Assembly: GCA_023473405.1 (NCBI GenBank)
Contig: JAMCZD010000357.1
Span: forward strand, 1 to 5,260
DNA length: 5,260 nucleotides
Reading direction: 5' to 3'
DNA from: Candidatus Omnitrophota bacterium
GTDB lineage: Bacteria > Verrucomicrobiota > Verrucomicrobiia > Limisphaerales > UBA1319
Under the pieces are notes generated by a model. The model did no database searches, was not told where the DNA came from, and saw only the letters and a program-made list of their open reading frames with translations. This document shows positions 1 through 5,260 of this stretch, piece after piece. The translations under genes were made by a program, and so were the position numbers. Positions within the stretch are counted from its first letter, which is position 1. Every line of letters starts with the position of its first letter.

Positions 1-488
1 TTCCAGTTCAGCTTCACGCCCAACAAAACCGCCAGGGCGTAAATGATGACCGTTTGCGACAGGGCGCGCAGCCCAGCCGACAACGCCTTGCCTAGTACCA
101 GCGCCGCTCGAGGGGTCGGACTCGCCAGGAACTTATGAACCACGCCCATATCGCGTTCCCAGATGATCGCAATTCCGTAAAAGATCGAGATGAACAATAC
201 GCTCTGCGCCAGAATGCCGGGCGTCATAAAATCCAAATACGGCACGCCCCCGGTCGGGACGGCGCGCACCCGGCTGAACACCTCGCCAAATAACAGCAGC
301 CACAGCACCGGTTGGACGGCGCGGGTGAATAGTTCGGTGTAGTCGTGGCGCAGTTTGCGCAGTTCCATCTCCGCCAGCACCAGTGTCTTGCCGCCGAACC
401 CCGCCAGCCAAACCAGCGGATTGTCCCGGGACAACTGTCGCGGATCAACCGAGGCGGCGGGCAATGCGTCTTTGAGTCGAGGTTTCAC
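1..488 (-). CDS. ABC-2 type transporter permease, DrrB-like (partial, C-terminus outside window)
   Basis: This is the membrane subunit of an ABC exporter, expected to form the translocation path in the cytoplasmic membrane with the ATPase encoded just upstream. The frame stays open from a GTG at 488 to the window edge, giving 162 residues; family members are usually about 250-290, so roughly the last third or more is missing. A cytoplasmic N-terminus of about 55 residues (with ELRKLRHDYTELFTRAVQP at 42-60) leads into a first membrane segment at about 58-72. A second segment at about 88-109 contains PGILAQSVLF and ends in IWERD. The loop HKFLASPTPRAALVLGKAL (118-136) is the characteristic ABC-2 family stretch, followed by a third segment at about 143-158. 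The GTG start is chosen because GGGAGG lies 8 nt upstream. An in-frame ATG at 539 would add 17 residues but has no good ribosome binding site. The start overlaps the ATPase gene by 44 nt. The substrate cannot be told; drug, lipid or glycoconjugate export are all possible. Confidence 0.9.
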   Translation of the reverse strand, partial: MKPRLKDALPAASVDPRQLSRDNPLVWLAGFGGKTLVLAEMELRKLRHDYTELFTRAVQPVLWLLLFGEVFSRVRAVPTGGVPYLDFMTPGILAQSVLFISIFYGIAIIWERDMGVVHKFLASPTPRAALVLGKALSAGLRALSQTVIIYALAVLLGVKLNW

Positions 489-1245
489 GAAGACTGCCTC
501 CCGTTTCGAGTGAGCCGCCCGCGTAACGCACAAACACATCATCCAAAGTGGCGCCGGGGCTGCCCAGCGCGGCCTTGAGTTCCGCCGGCGGGCCGACCGC
601 CGCCACCTTGCCGCGATGCATGATGGCGACGCGGCTGCACAGGTTGTCGGCTTCATCCATGTAATGTGTGGTCAGGAAGATCGTTGTTCCATAATCGGCG
701 CGTAGTTGCTGCAGATGCTCCCACACGGCCTGCCGGGCGATCGGGTCCAGCCCGACGGTCGGCTCGTCCAGGAACAGAACCGGCGGGCGATGCAGAGTGG
801 ATTGCGCAATCTCGAGACGCCGAATCATGCCGCCCGAGTATTCGCGCACCAACTTGTTCTCGGCGTCCGCCAGATTCAGAAAGGCCAGCGCCTCCCGCAC
901 TCGCTGGCGGCGCTCATGGCGCGGGATGTCAAACAGCTTCGCAAATATGAGCAGGTTCTCATAACCCGTCAACGCGCCATCCACCGACACCGCCTGCGGC
1001 ACATACCCGATCACCCGGCGAACCCGCGCGGGTTGGCGCGTGATGTCGAAGCCGGCGACGCACGCCTCGCCCGAGGTTGGCGGGAGCAGCGTCGTGAGCA
1101 TCTTGATCACGGTGGTCTTGCCGGCCCCGTTCGGTCCGAGTAATCCAAACAACTCGCCGCCCTCCACCGCAATCGTAAGCTGGTCCACCGCGGTCAGGCT
1201 TCCGAACCGCCGCGTCAAAGCTTTCGTCTCGAGGATAACAGTCAT
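445..1245 (-). CDS. ABC transporter ATP-binding protein, DrrA-like
   Basis: This 266-residue cytoplasmic nucleotide-binding subunit hydrolyses ATP to drive the ABC-2 permease encoded next. All motifs are intact: Walker A GPNGAGKTT (37-45), Q-loop Gln84, signature YSGGMIRRLEIAQ (136-148), Walker B VLFLDEP (156-162) with catalytic Glu161, D-loop GLDP (165-168) and switch His194 in TTHYMDEAD. Tyr replaces the usual first Leu/Val of the signature, which is tolerated in this subfamily. The C-terminus is short: the LDDVFVRYAG stretch (233-242) that marks DrrA-like and related exporter ATPases is followed by a basic tail ending RRIARRLG. That is shorter than the classical DrrA proteins of more than 300 residues and fits a common bacterial subfamily. 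The ATG overlaps the stop of the S10 gene (ATGA) and has only a weak purine stretch (GAAGA) before it, so translation is probably coupled to the upstream gene. The exporter class is secure; the substrate is unknown. Confidence 0.96.
   Translation of the reverse strand: MTVILETKALTRRFGSLTAVDQLTIAVEGGELFGLLGPNGAGKTTVIKMLTTLLPPTSGEACVAGFDITRQPARVRRVIGYVPQAVSVDGALTGYENLLIFAKLFDIPRHERRQRVREALAFLNLADAENKLVREYSGGMIRRLEIAQSTLHRPPVLFLDEPTVGLDPIARQAVWEHLQQLRADYGTTIFLTTHYMDEADNLCSRVAIMHRGKVAAVGPPAELKAALGSPGATLDDVFVRYAGGSLETGGSLRETSTQRRIARRLG
497..502 (-). promoter_or_regulatory. Ribosome binding site of the ABC permease gene
   Basis: GGGAGG sits 8 nt before the GTG at 488, inside the 3' end of the upstream ABC ATPase gene. 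It is the strongest Shine-Dalgarno match in the window and decides the GTG start over the ATG at 539. Confidence 0.75.
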
Positions 1246-2798
1246 GGTCTTCGCGGCTCTTGAATAAATGCGGCGGCATCGGCCTCGAGTTTTTTAAGAG
1301 AAGGAATGTCGGTGTAGATTTGGTGGCCGGACGGGTAGAGTCTGAACGTGAAGTTTCCGTGCAGGCCTGGGTCCAGGCCCAGATGGTCGAAGGTGTATTT
1401 CTGGCTGAGATACGGCGTGGTCAGATCGTAAAGCCCCATGCCAAGAAAAACCCGCAGCCGAGTGTCCTTGGACATCGCCTCGGCGAGGTTGTCGCCAACG
1501 TAAAGGTAACCCTGCCCGCCGGTGTCCCATTTCCAGGAGCGATTGACCTCGTTCGAAAACAGCTCGTATTTGAGCGTGTTTTCAAACTTCAAGTCGCGAC
1601 GCAGATAGTCGTTGAACGTGGACACGAACGGCCCCGTTGTCAGGAACATGGCCGGATCATATTGCGGGTACTCGCCGAGTCGAGATATGTCGATGCCGAG
1701 CACGCGGCCGTCCAGTAATCCTACGGTGCGGTTCTCGTTCCGCAGCAATTCCTTGGTGAACCGCTGGGCACCGACGCGCCAATGACTGGCCACGAGATAA
1801 TTGGTGGAGAGACCCGTGCAGCGCGCCAACTTCTCCGTCAGATTGCATCGCTCCGATTGCGTGAGCGTGTCGCCCTTCGCCAGCGCGCTCGTGTAGCCAT
1901 CCAAAGCCCAATGTTCCACCTTGACGAGGACATGTTCCAATTCCGCCGGCGTTTGGCGGGGCAGCTTCTTATGGTAGGACGCCACAGCGGTGAAGGTCGG
2001 CAGCGCCAGCGCATAGGGAAGATCGTTGCCCCCCCCGGTCTCGAACGTTTGGAAGCTGAGGGCCGAGGACAGGAGGATGACCCCGGCCAGGTTCAATCCA
2101 GGTGAGTGCTGCAGGTGGCTGGCAAGACCGGCGGCGCGGGTCGTGCCGTAACTCTCGCCGATAACGAACTTCGGCGACAACCAACGTCCGTTCTCGGTGA
2201 TATAAAGCCGGACGAATTCACCCGTCACGTCGATGTCCTTGCGCACGTCGTAAAACTGCTTGGCATCGACACCCTCCGCGGCACGGCTGAACCCGGTGCC
2301 CACCGGGTCTATGAAGACAAGGTCGGTGAATCCCAGCCACGTCTGCTCGTTATCCAGGAGCCGGTCTGACACGGGCAATTCCGTTCCGTCAGCCGCCAGC
2401 AACACTCGCTTGGGACCAAGACCGCCAATATGCAGCCAGACCGATGAAGCGCCCGGACCGCCATTGAAGGCAAAGCCAACCGGGCGTTTGTCCAGGTCCG
2501 ACACTCCGTTTCGCGTATACGCAACGTAAAATAACCGCGCTTGCAGTTTGCCGCTCTCATTTTCGATCGGCATGTAGCCCGCTGTCGCCGTGTAGTTGAG
2601 GACCTCGCCCCTCCAAGTCATTGAATGCCGAGTCACGGAGGGTTTCTCCATGGCTGTCTCCGGCCGTTTCTTCGCCGGCTGCGCGGCGGGGTCCGCGGCT
2701 GTTTCTCCCGGCATTTCCTTTTGCCCGCCGGTTTCCGCGGACGGCAAGTTGATCGCCAAACCCAGAAAGGCGATCAGGATACTCACAGTGTGTTTCAT
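1242..2798 (-). CDS. Secreted S10-family serine carboxypeptidase-like hydrolase
   Basis: This 518-residue alpha/beta hydrolase belongs to peptidase family S10, which removes C-terminal residues from peptides, usually at acid pH; some relatives are acyltransferases. Residues 1-21 look like a Sec signal peptide (Lys2, hydrophobic core to about 18, possible cleavage after PSA at 19-21), so the enzyme should be periplasmic or outside the cell. An Ala/Pro/Glu/Lys-rich linker (about 22-55) follows. The catalytic triad can be read as Ser216 in GESYG (214-218), Asp458 in GLYDLTTP and His492 in YPSGHQIY. The oxyanion-hole motif is NGGPGASS (112-119), where eukaryotic enzymes have GGPGCSS. Against yeast carboxypeptidase Y, Asn51 and Glu145 of the carboxylate-binding set are kept (Asn112, Glu215) but Trp49 and Glu65 align with Ala110 and Gly126, so substrate preference may differ. 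I see only two cysteines, Cys318 and Cys327. The ATG at 2798 follows GGGA by 8 nt. It lies 46 bp after the ATPase gene and overlaps the ABC gene by 4 nt. Confidence 0.93.
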   Translation of the reverse strand: MKHTVSILIAFLGLAINLPSAETGGQKEMPGETAADPAAQPAKKRPETAMEKPSVTRHSMTWRGEVLNYTATAGYMPIENESGKLQARLFYVAYTRNGVSDLDKRPVGFAFNGGPGASSVWLHIGGLGPKRVLLAADGTELPVSDRLLDNEQTWLGFTDLVFIDPVGTGFSRAAEGVDAKQFYDVRKDIDVTGEFVRLYITENGRWLSPKFVIGESYGTTRAAGLASHLQHSPGLNLAGVILLSSALSFQTFETGGGNDLPYALALPTFTAVASYHKKLPRQTPAELEHVLVKVEHWALDGYTSALAKGDTLTQSERCNLTEKLARCTGLSTNYLVASHWRVGAQRFTKELLRNENRTVGLLDGRVLGIDISRLGEYPQYDPAMFLTTGPFVSTFNDYLRRDLKFENTLKYELFSNEVNRSWKWDTGGQGYLYVGDNLAEAMSKDTRLRVFLGMGLYDLTTPYLSQKYTFDHLGLDPGLHGNFTFRLYPSGHQIYTDIPSLKKLEADAAAFIQEPRRP

Positions 2799-2844
2799 AG
2801 TTGATTTCCCTTTGGTTAATTCCCTTTTCCACTAACACATGAAT
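2799..2844 (-). promoter_or_regulatory. 46-bp intergenic spacer with ribosome binding site of the S10 gene
   Basis: This is the only gap between genes in the window. GGGA at 2810-2807 lies 8 nt before the ATG at 2798 and is the likely ribosome binding site. The same AAAGGGAA core occurs again 14 nt further upstream (2827-2820), forming an imperfect 14-nt tandem repeat. No terminator hairpin is visible, which supports read-through from the ATPase gene into the S10 gene. I cannot identify a convincing promoter in it. Confidence 0.6.
2800..2827 (-). repeat. Imperfect 14-nt tandem repeat (two copies) before the S10 gene
   Basis: The two copies occupy 2827-2814 and 2813-2800 on the minus strand. 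They share AAAGGGAA followed by a similar A/T/C-rich tail. Only the copy nearest the gene is well placed as a ribosome binding site. It may be a chance similarity in a purine-rich leader. Confidence 0.4.
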
Positions 2845-5260
2845 TCAATGCGAATGCAGCGATTCCTTGACACAGTCCAAAAAACGCAGATGCCGCTTGC
2901 CGCGCAGCTCGAGGTGGTTATAGACATGCAGCTTGATCCGGTCCTCGATAAAGACCCACACCAGGCAGTAGGCCCAGACCAGCCCCACGTACGACCATGG
3001 AATGCGCGCCACCAGCCAGCCGAAACCAACGATAAGCGCCGCGATAGCCTGCGTGCATACGATAGCTGTCAGCAGGATCGGCGCGGGATATGGCCTGGTT
3101 AGAAACGGGCGGCGTGTCCGCGCCACGAACAGTGTCAGATGCCCCGCCACTGCCAGCTTAAGGTAGATGAACGATTGGATTTGGGCCAGGCCAAGCTTCA
3201 GCCAAAGCTTCCCTATCACCAGAAGCCCAAATGTCTCAACTACTCCCACCAATCCCAACACCGTCGCGATCGTCAGCACCCGCCGCATGTTCCACCGGAC
3301 CGGTTTGGGATCGAGCCAGGTGTTGTCATAGGCGATGGTCAGGATTGGCAAGTCGTTGAGCAGCGCCAGCAGGATGATCATCATCGTCGTGATCGGATAG
3401 AAATTGAAAACCAGCATGGCCGCCACTACGAAGAACATGATGCGGATGGTCTCCGTGATTCGGTAGATCGCGTAGCTGTTCATGCGCTCGAATATCCTGC
3501 GCGACGTCTGGACTGCCCGCACGATGACCGAAAGCCCCGGGGCGGTCAGCACCAAAGCCGCGGCGGCCCGGGCGGCGTCGGTGGCGCCACTGACGGCAAT
3601 GCCCGCGTCAGCTTGCTTGAGCGCCGGCGCGTCGTTCACTCCATCGCCGGTCATGCCCACGATGTGCCCGCGGCTTTGGAGGGCCTTCACAATTTGATAT
3701 TTATGATCGGGAAAAACCTGCGCAAAACCGTCGGCGGCTTCCACGGCCGCCGCCACCTTGGGCAGGACAGCGTCGTGCTCGGTCATTTCTTTGAAAAACT
3801 CGTCCGCGGTGTGGATGCTCGTTCCAAGACTTAATTGGGCGGAAATCTGCTTGGCAATGGCGATGTTGTCACCGGTCACCATCTTGACCTGAATACCATT
3901 GTCGCGAGCCTGCTGGATCGTCGCAGCCGAGTCCTCGCGGGGTGGATCAAACAGCGGCAGCAGCCCCAGGAATTCCCAGCTATCACCCCCCTCGCTGCGG
4001 GCAACCCCGAGCGTGCGGAAGCCTTGACTGGCGAACTCGTTTACCTTGATGTTCACCGCGTCAACAAACCTCCGCGGCGGCCGGCACAAGCCCAGAATGA
4101 CCTGGGGCGCGCCTTTGGCGACTTTGAAAGTCTTCCCGTCCGCGCCGCGAACCCCGGCTTCGGTGCGTTTGCGAATGGGATCGAACGGGATGAACTTCAA
4201 CTGCTCGTAGCGCGCCAGGGCCTTTTTATCCGGCAAACCGGAAAGGATGGCCGAGTCGATTGCATCGCAGTCCTCGGCTCTCGAGGCCAGCCCGCCGGCC
4301 AAGACCAGTTCCTGCGGGTCTTCGGCTCCGAAAAGCGCGGGTTCACCCAACGTCAGCTTGTTCTGCGTCAAGGTCCCGGTCTTGTCCGAACACAGGATAT
4401 CGATTCCGGCCATTTCCTCGATGGACTCGAGCCTCGTCAGAATCGCCTTCATGCGCGCCAGCACAACGGCGCCGATGGCCATGGTAACCGATAATACCGC
4501 CGGCATCGCGACGGGGATGGCGGCCACAATCAGAATAAGGGCGAATTGCAGCAGGAAAAGCACGGTGGCGCCGCGAAAAAGCATCGTCAACAACAACACC
4601 GCGGCAAGACCCAGGCTCAGGTAAATGAGATAATCACCGATGGTCAGCACCGCCCTTTGAAAATGCGAAACCGATCGGGCGGAAGACACCAACTTGGCCG
4701 TCCGACCAAAGTAGGTGTTCGAACCGGTCCCCGACACCAGCGCCACCATCTCACCCTGCTTGGCCACCGAACTCGAGTAAACCAGGTCGCCCACTTTCTT
4801 GTCCACCGGCAACGACTCCCCGGTAAGCGCCGATTGGTCCACGCTCAGATAATCCCCCTCGATGAGCCGCGCGTCGGCCGGTATGATGTCCCCCAACCGC
4901 AGCCGAATGACGTCTCCTGGAACCAGCTTCACTGCGTCCAGCTCGGTCCACTGGCCGTCTCGCCTGACTCGAACCCTCAAGGCAAGCTGCCGCTTGAGCG
5001 CCTCCACGGCGTTCGCTGCCTGGCGCTCCTGCCAGAAGCCCACCACCGCATTGAACACGAGCAAGACCACGATGATGGTGAAATCGGCCCAATGCCCCAC
5101 CAGCGCCGAAAGAATCCCGGCGATTTCAATCATCCATGGAATTGGTCCCCAGAAATATCCAAGAAATCTACACAGCACGCTCTGCCGCTTTTCCTCGAGC
5201 GCGTTGGGACCGTATTCAGCCAGGCGTTTTTGCGCCTCGGCACTGCTAAGCCCCTCGGGG
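2845..5260 (-). CDS. P3A-type plasma-membrane proton-pumping ATPase (partial, N-terminus outside window)
   Basis: This P-type ATPase probably exports protons across the cytoplasmic membrane at the cost of ATP. The frame is open to the window edge, giving 804 residues; relatives are about 800-840, so only a few tens of residues are missing. The first visible residues, PEGLSSAEAQKRLAEYGPNA, are the cation-ATPase N-terminal domain, so the GTG at 5178 is internal and not the start. In visible-fragment numbering, ten membrane segments fall at about 32-54, 60-77, 203-228, 232-268, 594-618, 623-644, 661-686, 694-714, 725-750 and 755-777. Functional motifs are TGES (146-149), phosphorylated Asp292 in DKTGTLT, KGAPQ (382-386, nucleotide binding), MVTGDN (460-465) and GDGVNDAP (538-545). 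Residues matching the proton path of plant AHA2 are present: Asn70 in M2 (AHA2 Asn106), Arg606 in M5 (Arg655) and Asp636 in M6 (Asp684, in LLALLND). The GPIPWMIE stretch in M1 is also typical of P3A pumps. It has no long C-terminal autoinhibitory domain, as in other prokaryotic members. It is the first visible gene of the presumed operon. Transport of another cation is not excluded by sequence alone. Confidence 0.95.
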   Translation of the reverse strand, partial: PEGLSSAEAQKRLAEYGPNALEEKRQSVLCRFLGYFWGPIPWMIEIAGILSALVGHWADFTIIVVLLVFNAVVGFWQERQAANAVEALKRQLALRVRVRRDGQWTELDAVKLVPGDVIRLRLGDIIPADARLIEGDYLSVDQSALTGESLPVDKKVGDLVYSSSVAKQGEMVALVSGTGSNTYFGRTAKLVSSARSVSHFQRAVLTIGDYLIYLSLGLAAVLLLTMLFRGATVLFLLQFALILIVAAIPVAMPAVLSVTMAIGAVVLARMKAILTRLESIEEMAGIDILCSDKTGTLTQNKLTLGEPALFGAEDPQELVLAGGLASRAEDCDAIDSAILSGLPDKKALARYEQLKFIPFDPIRKRTEAGVRGADGKTFKVAKGAPQVILGLCRPPRRFVDAVNIKVNEFASQGFRTLGVARSEGGDSWEFLGLLPLFDPPREDSAATIQQARDNGIQVKMVTGDNIAIAKQISAQLSLGTSIHTADEFFKEMTEHDAVLPKVAAAVEAADGFAQVFPDHKYQIVKALQSRGHIVGMTGDGVNDAPALKQADAGIAVSGATDAARAAAALVLTAPGLSVIVRAVQTSRRIFERMNSYAIYRITETIRIMFFVVAAMLVFNFYPITTMMIILLALLNDLPILTIAYDNTWLDPKPVRWNMRRVLTIATVLGLVGVVETFGLLVIGKLWLKLGLAQIQSFIYLKLAVAGHLTLFVARTRRPFLTRPYPAPILLTAIVCTQAIAALIVGFGWLVARIPWSYVGLVWAYCLVWVFIEDRIKLHVYNHLELRGKRHLRFLDCVKESLHSH

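Noticed and set aside
133..448. Minus-strand open frames of 92 and 74 codons near the left end.
   Set aside because: They are out-of-frame readings of the permease gene. The third frame gives a recognisable ABC-2 membrane protein continuing to the window edge.
486..539. ATG at 539 as the permease start.
   Set aside because: It has no Shine-Dalgarno sequence, while the GTG at 488 has GGGAGG at 8 nt. It remains a weaker alternative.
706..1143. Plus-strand open frame of 145 codons opposite the ABC ATPase.
   Set aside because: It lies wholly over conserved ABC motifs on the other strand, and its product has low-complexity Arg-rich composition.
1260..1718. Plus-strand open frame of 152 codons opposite the S10 gene.
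   Set aside because: It is antisense to a well-supported gene with an intact catalytic triad, and no family or good ribosome binding site supports it.
3139..4494. Two long plus-strand open frames (3139-3834 and 3835-4494) in the same register, opposite the P-type ATPase.
   Set aside because: They are codon-aligned with the ATPase on the other strand, as often happens in GC-rich genes. They are parted only by a TAA that mirrors a rare TTA Leu codon, and the products look like Arg/His/Gln-rich nonsense without a recognisable domain.
2845..5178. GTG at 5178 as the start of the P-type ATPase.
   Set aside because: The frame continues upstream to the window edge and encodes the conserved N-terminal domain (GLSSAEAQKRLAEYGPNAL), so the true start lies outside.
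1..5260. CRISPR array, tRNA, rRNA, insertion sequence or defence island.
   Set aside because: No regular repeats, terminal inverted repeats, transposase or RNA-gene signatures were seen, and coding sequence covers nearly the whole window.

Overview
All 5260 bases are taken up by four genes on the minus strand, read from right to left. The order is a P-type ATPase of the plasma-membrane proton-pump type (P3A), a secreted serine-carboxypeptidase-like S10 hydrolase, a DrrA-like ABC ATPase, and a DrrB-like ABC-2 permease. The ATPase lacks its N-terminal start and the permease lacks its C-terminal end because both run off the window. The two inner genes are complete.

The layout suggests one operon. 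A 46-bp gap carrying a ribosome binding site separates the ATPase from the S10 gene. The S10 stop overlaps the ABC ATPase start (ATGA, 4 nt). The ABC ATPase and permease overlap by 44 nt, and the permease has its own GGGAGG ribosome binding site inside the ATPase gene. I see no terminator or promoter between the genes. Any promoter must lie beyond position 5260, and the transcript must continue past position 1.

The sequence is GC-rich and clearly bacterial (leaderless operon spacing, Shine-Dalgarno motifs, overlapping genes). S10 hydrolases of this type with a P3A pump are, from memory, typical of environmental bacteria such as Verrucomicrobiota or Acidobacteriota. That placement is a guess from gene content, not a demonstrated assignment.

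Functionally, the pump would export protons across the cytoplasmic membrane, the S10 enzyme would be exported by its signal peptide, and the ABC pair would export an unknown, probably hydrophobic, substrate. A link through acid stress or an acidified periplasm is possible because S10 enzymes are usually acid-active, but nothing in the sequence proves it. No RNA genes, mobile elements, CRISPR arrays or large repeats were seen, and there is no gene-free stretch longer than 46 bp. I do not see a clearly new system here; the gene combination and the altered S10 substrate-binding residues are the most interesting points.
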